From positions 1-36,690 of the forward strand of contig JAVBRX010000101.1 of assembly GCA_031547465.1 (NCBI GenBank): a stretch of 36,690 nucleotides of DNA. The letters run 5' to 3'. Below are positions 25,546 to 35,193 of the stretch, in pieces. The DNA is from Hohaiivirga sp031547465 (lineage in GTDB: Bacteria > Pseudomonadota > Alphaproteobacteria > Rhizobiales > Beijerinckiaceae). Numbering within the stretch: position 1 is the first letter of the stretch; each line of letters begins with the position of its first letter. The notes under the pieces were generated by a model. The model saw nothing but the letters and a program-made list of their open reading frames with translations. It was not told the DNA's origin and searched no databases. The position numbers and the translations under genes are program-made.

Positions 25546-26376
25546 ATGGACCGAGAGCGTAATATTGATCCGGCGATGGACGGTGAGATCGTCGCCGCCA
25601 TCGACCGTCGCTTGGACAATATCCGCCTCCAGGAAGGTGTTGTCATTCCCCTGGCTATCGAGAGCGGTAGCCGAGCGTGGGGCTTTCCGTCGCCCGACAG
25701 CGATTACGATTGCCGGTTTGTTTTTATCCGCCTGATTCAGGATTATCTTACGCCGTGGACACCGCGCGACGTGATCGAGACGCCGCTCGACACCGTATTC
25801 GATGTCAACGGCTGGGATCTCGGCAAGGCAGTGAAGCTGATGGCGGGCGGCAATGCGGTAATCGTCGAATGGCTGACATCGCCCATCGTCTATTGCGCCG
25901 ACCCCGCCTTCAAGGCTGCGTTTCTCGATCTGGCAAAGCGCATATCGCGACGCGATCTCGTTGCGTATCATTATTTCTGTCTCGGAATATCGATGCTGAA
26001 GCGAGTTTTGAGCGACGGGAGCGACATTCCGCTGAAGAAACTCTTCTACGCACTGCGTCCCGCTGCCGCATTACGTTGGCTGCGAATGCATCCGCAGGAG
26101 ACGGTCGTGCCGATGCACTTTCCGACGCTGGTGCAGCACTGTGATCTTTCGGAAGCTTTACGTGAGGAAATCGACGTCCTGTTACGGGCAAAGAGCAAAA
26201 CACGCGAACTTGGACGCGGGCCGATGCCTTGCTCTATCGGCGCCTTTCTGCAATCGGAATATGAATTGGCGGAACGATCCGTGCCCATGCGCCCCCGTGC
26301 AGCAACCGGGCCGGTCAACCGCGAGGCGGAGGAGTTCTTCCGCGATATGCTGCGCCGGTATGGAGAAAGTCCATGA
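25546..26376 (+). CDS. Predicted nucleotidyltransferase (COG3541/RlaP-like)
   Basis: A 276-residue protein of the polymerase-beta-like nucleotidyltransferase superfamily. The active-site strand-turn is GSRAWGF (residues 41-47) followed by SDYDCRF with Asp53 and Asp55 as metal ligands, the pattern of the YcgL/RlaP group. The rest is largely helical and contains the family's YFYALRP-like stretch (KLFYALRPAAALRWL, about 165). Target unknown; some members are linked to RNA repair or ligase systems. 48 bases after ssb on the same strand. Its stop overlaps the start of a 38-codon ORF (ATGA). Confidence 0.82.
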   Translation: MDRERNIDPAMDGEIVAAIDRRLDNIRLQEGVVIPLAIESGSRAWGFPSPDSDYDCRFVFIRLIQDYLTPWTPRDVIETPLDTVFDVNGWDLGKAVKLMAGGNAVIVEWLTSPIVYCADPAFKAAFLDLAKRISRRDLVAYHYFCLGISMLKRVLSDGSDIPLKKLFYALRPAAALRWLRMHPQETVVPMHFPTLVQHCDLSEALREEIDVLLRAKSKTRELGRGPMPCSIGAFLQSEYELAERSVPMRPRAATGPVNREAEEFFRDMLRRYGESP

Positions 26377-26489
26377 GTGAAGGTTCAAGCGAGGCAATGC
26401 GTCGCTTGAAAAGCGGGTGTTTGCGGCGTAACTCACTGTTCCTCAATTCTGTTCTTGGGCTGCCTCGCTGGCTGAAGCGTATTTCATGA
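26373..26489 (+). CDS. 38-codon ORF coupled to both neighbours (possible leader peptide)
   Basis: ATG 26373 overlaps the nucleotidyltransferase stop (ATGA) and is preceded at seven bases by GGAG (26362-26365 region, TATGGAGAAAGTCC). Its TGA (26487-26489) overlaps the ATG of the SemiSWEET gene (ATGA). The product is basic (MSEGSSEAMRRLKSG..., ending LPRWLKRIS) with no recognised family. The overlaps at both ends and the good ribosome site argue for translation; SemiSWEET itself has no clear ribosome site. It could be a small protein or a leader peptide. The same stretch can form two competing RNA hairpins (see 26384-26469). Confidence 0.5.
   Translation: MSEGSSEAMRRLKSGCLRRNSLFLNSVLGLPRWLKRIS
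26384..26469 (+). promoter_or_regulatory. Two mutually exclusive RNA pairings before SemiSWEET
   Basis: TTCAAGCGA (26384-26392) pairs perfectly with TCGCTTGAA (26402-26410). Alternatively AGCGAGGCA (26388-26396) pairs perfectly with TGCCTCGCT (26461-26469), 17 bases before the SemiSWEET ATG. The two use overlapping bases, so only one can form. This is the layout of an attenuator or translational switch, but function is inferred. Confidence 0.4.
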
Positions 26490-26743
26490 TCTTTTCCATC
26501 GATACCATTGGCCTCTTGGCCGCCGTGCTGACGACGCTGTGCTGGCTGCCGCAGGCGATCAAAACCTTGCGCACCAAGGAAACGAAAGCGCTGTCCGCTA
26601 TTACCCAATCTGCCTTCGCCGTTGGGGTCGGGCTGTGGCTCGTCTACGGGCTGTTCATCGGCAACCTGCCGCTCATCATTGCCAACAGCATCACGTTCGT
26701 GCTTGCGGCGCTGATCCTCTATCTGAAGCTGCGCTATCGCTGA
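26486..26743 (+). CDS. SemiSWEET sugar transporter
   Basis: An 85-residue membrane protein with three predicted helices: about 5-22, 40-58 and 63-80. The first helix ends in CWLPQAIKTLRTKET, the PQ-loop motif of the SWEET/SemiSWEET family (Trp20, Pro22, Gln23), and the second contains GVGLWLVYGLFIGN, another family pattern. SemiSWEETs work as homodimers for facilitated sugar movement. Its ATG overlaps the stop of the preceding 38-codon ORF and no clear ribosome site is present, suggesting coupled translation. It converges on marC, eight bases between the stops. Confidence 0.9.
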   Translation: MIFSIDTIGLLAAVLTTLCWLPQAIKTLRTKETKALSAITQSAFAVGVGLWLVYGLFIGNLPLIIANSITFVLAALILYLKLRYR

Positions 26744-26751
26744 AGAAGCAT

Positions 26752-27378
26752 TCAAGTCCGGAAGATCGCAAGAATTCCGTCGATTACGTATTGCACCGAC
26801 AGGCCGCCGAGGATGACGCCGAGCAGACGGCTCAGCACGATATTGCCGGTGACGCCGAGCATACGGGAAAGCCGTTCCGCGGTCAGGAACACCGCGAAGC
26901 ACATCAGGATGCACAGGGCGATCAGCGCCAGCAGCAGCGAGAGCGTCACCGCGTCGCCATGTGCTCTTCCTGCGAGCAGGATGGTGGCGGTAATTGCTCC
27001 CGGCCCGGCAAGTAGCGGGATGCCGAGTGGAAAGGCGGCGACGTTGTGGATGTGATCCTCGGTGATCGCCGTCTGCGCCGTGTGCTTGTTGCGTTCGGAA
27101 CTGCGCTCGAACACCATCTCGAAGGCGATGCAGAACAGCAGCACGCCGCCGGAAATGCGGAAAGCGGGCAGTCCGACGCCGAGCAGATCCAGCACATGGC
27201 TGCCGCCGAGGCCGAAGAAGGCGAGAATCGCGAAGGCGATGATGCAGGCGCGCAAACCGACGCGTCGCCTCTCCTGCGTCGTCATGCCGAGAGTCAGCGA
27301 CAGAAAAATCGGCGCCAGTGCGAACGGGTCGATGGTGACGAGCAGGGTGATGATGGCGGAGGAAGCAAAATCGAGCAT
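26752..27378 (-). CDS. marC: MarC family membrane protein
   Basis: A 208-residue integral membrane protein with about six hydrophobic segments. The N-terminal half-repeat contains LLVTIDPFALAPIFLSLT and the second half FPLGIPLLAGPGAITATILL, both hallmarks of the MarC/UPF0056 (NAAT) family. Substrate unclear; the original link to multiple antibiotic resistance was withdrawn. Start taken as the ATG at 27376-27378; a TTG 17 codons upstream is possible but neither has a strong ribosome site. Convergent with SemiSWEET, divergent from the PP2C-like gene. Confidence 0.9.
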   Translation of the reverse strand: MLDFASSAIITLLVTIDPFALAPIFLSLTLGMTTQERRRVGLRACIIAFAILAFFGLGGSHVLDLLGVGLPAFRISGGVLLFCIAFEMVFERSSERNKHTAQTAITEDHIHNVAAFPLGIPLLAGPGAITATILLAGRAHGDAVTLSLLLALIALCILMCFAVFLTAERLSRMLGVTGNIVLSRLLGVILGGLSVQYVIDGILAIFRT

Positions 27379-27497
27379 GATTGAGGAATTGGAACGATAA
27401 CCGGTATAAGTGAGGGGCGATTCCCTCAAGACAAGCGTTTAAGGCTGGCGTTTGAATGCGCGACCAGCGTGAAGGGAATTGTGTAAAGGAAAAACCG

Positions 27498-28346
27498 ATG
27501 TTTTCAAAGCTTGACGATATCAGCCCGGCCGGGTCCGCAGAGCGCGCCAACGAGGATATCTGCGGAATGGACGGCGACTGGGCCTGGGTGATCGACGGTT
27601 TCACGCCATCGCCTCTGCCTCCGGCGATGTCGGCAAGAAGCGACGCCGCGTGGTTTTCCGCCTTTGCCGATGCGCGTTTTCGTGAATTGACGGCGCAAGG
27701 GCTGGAAGGCCCGGAGATCGTGCGTCGCACTGCCCTGCTGGCGCAGCAGGTGTTTCTTGCCGCCGCGCCGGAGCGCACGGATCCGGCATTCTGGCCGGGA
27801 GCTTCGCTGACACTGGTGAAGTGCTCGCCCGGAAAACTGGAGATCTGGCGTATCGGCGATACCGCTGCCTATGTCCGTACACCTGACGGAAACGTGGCGA
27901 CGATCGGCGAACTGGAGGAGATGCGCCGCATCGAGGCCGGATACGCCCGTCGCCTTCTTACCGAAACCGGTGCGAAACCCGGCGATATCCTGAAAACAAA
28001 ACAATTCCGCGACTGGCTGGAACAGCATCGCCGGAAACAAACAGACCTTGCGCATGTGCAGGTGTTCGGACTGCAACCGGAGGCGGGCGATGCGCTGGAG
28101 CATGTGACGCTCGACGCGGCGACGGGAACTTTGGTTCTGCTGGCGAGCGATGGCTTTTCGGCGCTGGTCGAGCTTTACGGCGACCGAAGCGTCGAGGAAC
28201 TTATGGAAGCGGTGGTTTGCGACGGTCTGGGACCGTTGGTGCAACGCATCCGGGTAATCGAGACAGAGATGGACCCGGATGGTGTGCTGTTTCCGCGCTT
28301 TAAGGGCAGCGACGATGCGACAGCCCTGTTTCTGCGCTGTGTGTGA
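27498..28346 (+). CDS. PP2C-like serine/threonine phosphatase
   Basis: A 282-residue protein with the PP2C pattern: AERANED near residue 14-20 (metal Asp), WAWVIDGFTPSP (second metal Asp, but the usual DGxGG glycines are replaced), WRIGDTAAYVRT in the middle (GD-S/T-R strand), LLASDGFSALVELYG near 215, and SDDATALFLRC at the very C terminus. Such proteins dephosphorylate Ser/Thr in the cytosol. ATG 27498 is chosen because AAAGGA lies seven bases before it; an ATG 14 codons upstream is weaker. No kinase gene is adjacent. Confidence 0.78.
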   Translation: MFSKLDDISPAGSAERANEDICGMDGDWAWVIDGFTPSPLPPAMSARSDAAWFSAFADARFRELTAQGLEGPEIVRRTALLAQQVFLAAAPERTDPAFWPGASLTLVKCSPGKLEIWRIGDTAAYVRTPDGNVATIGELEEMRRIEAGYARRLLTETGAKPGDILKTKQFRDWLEQHRRKQTDLAHVQVFGLQPEAGDALEHVTLDAATGTLVLLASDGFSALVELYGDRSVEELMEAVVCDGLGPLVQRIRVIETEMDPDGVLFPRFKGSDDATALFLRCV

Positions 28347-28366
28347 ACTCCTTGAGAATCGCTTGT

Positions 28367-29083
28367 TTACCGTACCTGGAAGCCGTTCTCGGTCAGGGTT
28401 AGCATCCGCAGGTGCAACCCGTTCTTTTCCAGGGTTGCGTTCAACTGGTCGGAGAGGGCTTGCAACCTCTCCGTCTCGCCTTTTGTCTTGAGGGCATTCG
28501 CCACGCCGTTCATGTCCGACAGGGTGTAGATCATCCATTCCACGAGTTTCTGCTTGCTTGACATGTCGGGAACGGCAACCTTGCCATTGATGGCGAGCGC
28601 TTCGGAGAGAAGATGGGCTATTTGTGCTCTGGTTGCCGTCAGGCAGAGGTCGCATGGCTTGGTATCCGGGTTTACCAGGCGCCAATGTTCGGCAAGATAA
28701 AGCGTTGTCACATCCGTGAGATCGTCCGGCTTGAGATTTGCGTTCGGCCAGGACTCGATAAGTTTGGAGAAACGGGAGGCGATGGGGGTGGCTGCGAGGC
28801 GCTCCGCCAGTTGCGCCGGATCGCCCGCATAGCGCATCGTTACCTGCCGGACATAAGCCGCCATGGCTTCTTTATGGATTTCAGGGTCGGTTCCGACAGG
28901 ATGGTAGGAGGGAGCCTGTCCTTGGGCGGGAGCGGGCTGAACCGTTTCCGGCTTTCCAATATTTGCCATGGTAACGCCCAGAAAGCTCAGGATAGCGTCG
29001 CGCGGGAGGGGCTCCTCGGCCATAGCGGCTGCGGGAAGCATGGTGATGAGCAGCGCCAGAAAAGCGGTTTTGAACCATGTCAT
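28367..29083 (-). CDS. Exported protein of unknown function with a CxxC pair
   Basis: A 238-residue protein. A signal peptide is clear (MTWFKTAFLALLITMLPAAAMA, cleavage before EEP). A Pro/Ala/Gln-rich linker (about residues 45-60) leads into a helical domain with WRLVNPDTKPCDLCLTATR, where two cysteines form a CxxC pair, and MIYTLSDMNGVANALKT. The overall pattern slightly recalls DUF6683 proteins, but I could not verify that. ATG at 29081-29083 has GGAG nine bases upstream; a longer frame toward gyrA is an antisense shadow. It is divergent from gyrA and convergent with the PP2C-like gene (20 bases between stops). Confidence 0.72.
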   Translation of the reverse strand: MTWFKTAFLALLITMLPAAAMAEEPLPRDAILSFLGVTMANIGKPETVQPAPAQGQAPSYHPVGTDPEIHKEAMAAYVRQVTMRYAGDPAQLAERLAATPIASRFSKLIESWPNANLKPDDLTDVTTLYLAEHWRLVNPDTKPCDLCLTATRAQIAHLLSEALAINGKVAVPDMSSKQKLVEWMIYTLSDMNGVANALKTKGETERLQALSDQLNATLEKNGLHLRMLTLTENGFQVR

Positions 29084-29345
29084 ATGGGAGAACTCCGAAG
29101 GGAATTTGTAAGGCGACAGCGAAGCCCTCGCAGGCGGCATTGTGGGGGAAGCGCCGCAACCGGTCAACGTGCGAAAAGATGAGCGGTGGATGGAGCGGTT
29201 TCCTTGGAAAAGCCGCGTTTGCGCTTGAAAAAGGCAGTTCAGTCGCCCATGAGGAATAGCTCTGTTTTTTAAGCGATTCGCTTTTATCTGCCGCTGCCGC
29301 TGACCATATTCACGGCAAGGGTGGTGTTTTTCGGAAAGACGGATT
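29084..29345. promoter_or_regulatory. Divergent region between exported protein and gyrA
   Basis: 262 bases without a gene; promoters for both directions must lie here. A short hairpin AAGCG-ATT-CGCTT (29271-29283) is flanked by TTTTTT and TTTTATC. No confident -35/-10 pair. GGAAAGA (29333-29339) is the probable ribosome site of gyrA. Confidence 0.4.
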
Positions 29346-32093
<2,748 letters not shown>

Positions 32094-32135
32094 TCCTTTG
32101 CCGATGCAGACGTTTGAGCGGATGGAAGGGTGAGC

Positions 32136-32630
32136 ATGAAGCGGACTGCATTGTATACGGGCAGTTTCGACCCCATCACCAACGGCCATGTCGACGTTTT
32201 GCGGCAGGCTTGCGCCATTGCTGACCGGATCATCGTTGCAGTGGGCGTTCATTCCTCCAAGACGCCGCTGTTCAGCGCCGAGGAGCGGATGGACATTCTG
32301 CGTGAGGCGCTAGTTCAGCTTGGCGCTAAAACCGAATTCGAGGTCGTGGCGTTCAACGCGCTTGCGGTCGAGGCGGCGCGACAGCATGGTGCAAGCCTGA
32401 TCGTGCGCGGGCTGCGTGACGGCACCGATCTCGATTACGAGATGCAGATGGCGGCAATGAACGCCACTATGGCTCCCGATGTGCAGACAGTGTTCTTCGC
32501 TTCGTCGCCTGCGGTCCGCCCGATTACCGCCACGCTTGTCCGGCAGATTGCCGCGATGGGTGGCGATGTGTCCGCCTTCGTCCCGCCGAATGTCGCGAGC
32601 CGTCTGGCTCGAAAGGTCAAACGAGCCTGA
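32136..32630 (+). CDS. coaD: Phosphopantetheine adenylyltransferase
   Basis: A 164-residue enzyme that joins ATP and 4'-phosphopantetheine to dephospho-CoA in CoA synthesis. The nucleotidyltransferase signature TGSFDPITNGH is at residues 7-17 (T/HxGH motif), RGLRDGTDLDYEMQMAAMN is the substrate-binding stretch near 90, and ATLVRQIAAMGGDVSAFVP is near the end. ATG 32136 has GGAAGGG five bases upstream; a GTG two codons earlier overlaps that site. 42 bases after gyrA and 39 before the first cyclophilin gene; same transcript likely. Confidence 0.96.
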   Translation: MKRTALYTGSFDPITNGHVDVLRQACAIADRIIVAVGVHSSKTPLFSAEERMDILREALVQLGAKTEFEVVAFNALAVEAARQHGASLIVRGLRDGTDLDYEMQMAAMNATMAPDVQTVFFASSPAVRPITATLVRQIAAMGGDVSAFVPPNVASRLARKVKRA

Positions 32631-32669
32631 TCGGCTTTTCTTGTTTTTCAACTCCGGAGTTTCCGTCTC

Positions 32670-33230
32670 ATGAAGCGTTTGCTCGCTGTCGCGGTGTTTC
32701 TTCTGTCCGCATTCCTCACCCCTGTCATGGCCGAAATGCCCAAGGTGGCGGTTGACCAGCAGAACACTGTTTATCTCGACACCAAGGATGGCCGGGTGGT
32801 GATCCGCCTGCGGCCCGACCTCGCCCCGAAACATGCCGAGCGGATTAAGACGCTGGCGCAGCAGGGGTTTTATAACGGGGTGGTGTTTCACCGTGTGATC
32901 CCCGGCTTCATGGCGCAAACCGGCGATCCGACCGGCACCGGCACCGGCGGTTCCAATCTACCCAACCTTCCGGCGGAGTTCAGCGCCGAGAATTTCACGC
33001 GCGGTTCGATCGGTATGGCTCGCTCCGCCAATCCGAATTCGGCCAATTCACAGTTTTTCATCTGCTATGCCGATGCGCCGCATCTCAACGGGCAGTACAC
33101 CTATGTCGGGGAAGTCGTTTCCGGCATGGAATTCATCGACAAGGTGAAAAAGGGTACGGAAATGGGTAACGGCATCGTCCAGAACCCTGACAAGATCGTC
33201 AAGATGCAACCCGCCGTGGCGGCGAAGTAA
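32670..33230 (+). CDS. ppiA: Periplasmic peptidyl-prolyl cis-trans isomerase (cyclophilin)
   Basis: A 186-residue cyclophilin with a signal peptide (MKRLLAVAVFLLSAFLTPVMA-EMP). The catalytic core includes VVFHRVIPGFMAQTGDPTGT with the active-site Arg and Phe, and SANSQFFICYADAPHLNG, both standard. The Trp that binds cyclosporin in eukaryotes is absent, as usual in bacteria. It accelerates proline isomerisation in secreted proteins. A second cyclophilin with no signal peptide follows 138 bases later; the gap holds a short AACCGG-CC-CCGGTT hairpin (33247-33260). Confidence 0.93.
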   Translation: MKRLLAVAVFLLSAFLTPVMAEMPKVAVDQQNTVYLDTKDGRVVIRLRPDLAPKHAERIKTLAQQGFYNGVVFHRVIPGFMAQTGDPTGTGTGGSNLPNLPAEFSAENFTRGSIGMARSANPNSANSQFFICYADAPHLNGQYTYVGEVVSGMEFIDKVKKGTEMGNGIVQNPDKIVKMQPAVAAK

Positions 33231-33342
33231 GGCCAACCCTACACGGAACCGGCCCCGGTTATTATCTGACGGAATGTTGCGGTCCTTCGGCATGGAAAAC
33301 CGGAGGATCGCGCTTTGCAGGCAGGACTGAATTGTTCCAAGC

Positions 33343-33363
33343 AAGGGAAACCCAAGGGAAACC
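33343..33363 (+). repeat. Direct repeat covering the second cyclophilin's ribosome site
   Basis: AAGGGAAACC occurs at 33343-33352 and again at 33354-33363, an 11-base period, just before ATG 33369. The second copy supplies the ribosome site; the first may be a duplicate from slippage. Confidence 0.55.
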
Positions 33364-33368
33364 ATCGA

Positions 33369-34055
33369 ATGACCTCTGAAAAAGACGACAAGCCGATAAA
33401 GGCCAAGGCTGCCCCGAAGAGCAAAGCCACGCCGAAAACTAAGGTTGCTCCGACAGGCAAGGTTTCTGCAAAGAGTAAGGCTGCGACGGAAGGCAAAGCC
33501 GCCGCAAAGACCGAGACTGCCACTGCCGGTACTCCCACGCCAGTGAGCGCGCCCGAGGTTACGCAGGCAAAACCCGCTCCGGCGAACAAGCTGGATCCGG
33601 AAAACACTTTGATTATCGAGACGACCAAAGGGCGCGTCGTTATCGCCATGCGCCCGGATCTCGCCCCCGGCCATGTTGAGCGCATCAAGATTCTGGCGCG
33701 GCAGAAGTTCTATGACGGCATCGTCTTCCATCGCGTGATCGAAGGCTTCATGGCACAGACCGGGTGTCCGCACGGCTCCGGTATGGGCGGATCCGACATG
33801 CCGGACCTGCGGGCCGAGTTCAACATGGAGCCGCATGTGCGCGGCGTATGCTCCATGGCACGGTCGAGCTTTCCGCATTCGGCCAATTCGCAGTTCTTCA
33901 TCTGCTTCGCCGATGCCCGCTTCCTTGACCGGCAATATACGGTCTGGGGCAAGGTGGTCGAGGGTATGGAGAATGTCGATCAGATCAAGCGCGGCGAGCC
34001 GGTGCGCGATCCCGACCGGATGCTGACTATGCGTGTCATGGCCGATGTTGCCTGA
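33369..34055 (+). CDS. ppiB: Cytoplasmic peptidyl-prolyl isomerase with Lys/Ala/Pro-rich N-terminal tail
   Basis: A 228-residue protein. Residues 1-75 are low-complexity and basic (KPIKAKAAPKSKATPKTKVA..., then KAAAKTETATAGTPTP), resembling histone H1-like or HctB-type tails. The cyclophilin domain (76-228) is complete: VFHRVIEGFMAQTGCPHG, SANSQFFICFADARFLD and GKVVEGMENVDQIK. No signal peptide, so cytosolic. ATG 33369 has AAGGGA nine bases upstream; the TTG 18 codons earlier is less likely. The tail is not part of ordinary PpiB (about 165 residues) and may bind nucleic acid or another acidic partner; this is inference. Confidence 0.88.
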   Translation: MTSEKDDKPIKAKAAPKSKATPKTKVAPTGKVSAKSKAATEGKAAAKTETATAGTPTPVSAPEVTQAKPAPANKLDPENTLIIETTKGRVVIAMRPDLAPGHVERIKILARQKFYDGIVFHRVIEGFMAQTGCPHGSGMGGSDMPDLRAEFNMEPHVRGVCSMARSSFPHSANSQFFICFADARFLDRQYTVWGKVVEGMENVDQIKRGEPVRDPDRMLTMRVMADVA

Positions 34056-34087
34056 TTGATTTGAGGGTTTTCACGGGGAGTACGCTC

Positions 34088-35185
34088 TTGCGCGTGGATC
34101 TGTTCGATTTCGAACTGCCGGAAGAACGCATCGCATTGCGCCCCGTGGAACCGCGCGATGCCGCACGGCTCCTGGTGGTGAAACCAGGAGAGACGTCTGC
34201 TGCTCCGCACATTGAGGATCGACAAGTCGCCGACCTGCCGCAGTTTCTACGTTCCGGCGACGTGTTGGTGCTGAACGACACCAGGGTTATCCCGTCTCGG
34301 CTTCACGGCGTACGCCATCGCAACGGGGCGGAGGCGCGCATTGAACTGATGCTGCACAAGCGCGAAGGGCTAGATTACTGGCGCGCCTTCGCCCGTCCGG
34401 CCAAGCGCCTGAAAATCGGCGATAAGATCCGCTTCGGTCATCAGGCAGAGGGGATGGTGTGCGAACTCGCTCGGCTGGATGCTGTCGTCGAGGACAAGGG
34501 TGATGATGGCGAGGTGCTGGTCCGCTTCTCGTTTGCGGGGGCGTTTCTCGATGAAGCGCTGGTGCGTTTCGGCGAGTTGCCGCTGCCGCCGTATATCGCC
34601 GGAAAGCGCCAGACCGACCTCAGGGATAACACCGATTACCAGACGATCTATGCGCGGGAAGAGGGGGCCGTCGCCGCTCCGACCGCCGGGCTGCATTTCA
34701 CCGAAAATCTGTTCAAACGTCTCGATGAGCGCGATATCCGGCGCGTTACCGTGACATTGCATGTCGGGGCGGGGACGTTCCTGCCGGTCAAGGCCGACGA
34801 CACGGCGGAACACCGGATGCACGCTGAATGGGGGCAGGTGAGCGAAGAGACTGCGAACGTTCTCAATGAAGCACGGCGTTCCGGCGGGCGGATCGTTGCC
34901 ATCGGCACCACGTCGCTGCGGCTTCTGGAAAGCGCTGCCGATGAGGCAGGTGTCATCCATCCGTTCCGGGGCGACACGGCGATTTTCATCACCCCTGGTT
35001 ACAGGTTCCGGGCCGTCGATATTCTGATGTCCAATTTTCATCTGCCGCGCTCGACCCTGTTCATGCTGACGAGCGCATTCTGTGGGCTGGGGGCGATGCA
35101 GGTTGCTTATGCACATGCCATTGCCGAGAAATATCGCTTCTATTCGTATGGCGATGCGACGTTACTGTTTCCGGAAGGATTGTGA
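34088..35185 (+). CDS. queA: S-adenosylmethionine:tRNA ribosyltransferase-isomerase
   Basis: A 365-residue QueA, which transfers the ribosyl part of S-adenosylmethionine to preQ1 in tRNA to make epoxyqueuosine. It begins with the family signature RVDLFDFELPEERIALRP and contains DVLVLNDTRVIPSRLHG, GAVAAPTAGLHFTENLF, TLHVGAGTFLPV and NFHLPRSTLFMLTSAF, all conserved. TTG 34088 has GGGGAG (34075-34080) seven bases upstream, and a start there gives the usual N terminus; GTG 34094 is too far from the ribosome site. Followed by tgt with overlapping or touching reading frames. Confidence 0.95.
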   Translation: MRVDLFDFELPEERIALRPVEPRDAARLLVVKPGETSAAPHIEDRQVADLPQFLRSGDVLVLNDTRVIPSRLHGVRHRNGAEARIELMLHKREGLDYWRAFARPAKRLKIGDKIRFGHQAEGMVCELARLDAVVEDKGDDGEVLVRFSFAGAFLDEALVRFGELPLPPYIAGKRQTDLRDNTDYQTIYAREEGAVAAPTAGLHFTENLFKRLDERDIRRVTVTLHVGAGTFLPVKADDTAEHRMHAEWGQVSEETANVLNEARRSGGRIVAIGTTSLRLLESAADEAGVIHPFRGDTAIFITPGYRFRAVDILMSNFHLPRSTLFMLTSAFCGLGAMQVAYAHAIAEKYRFYSYGDATLLFPEGL

Positions 35186-35193
35186 GAAAGACA

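Noticed and set aside
26315..27778. 487-codon minus-strand ORF spanning SemiSWEET, marC and the PP2C-like gene
   Set aside because: It covers three recognised genes in other frames and has Arg/His-rich shadow composition.
33343..33363. Tandem AAGGGAAACC repeat as a possible CRISPR-like or mobile repeat
   Set aside because: Only two copies, one base apart; best explained as a small duplication at a ribosome site.
32670..34055. Two adjacent cyclophilin genes as a recent tandem duplication
   Set aside because: Domains differ in many positions, one is exported and one is not; adjacent ppiA/ppiB-type pairs before queA are common in alphaproteobacteria.
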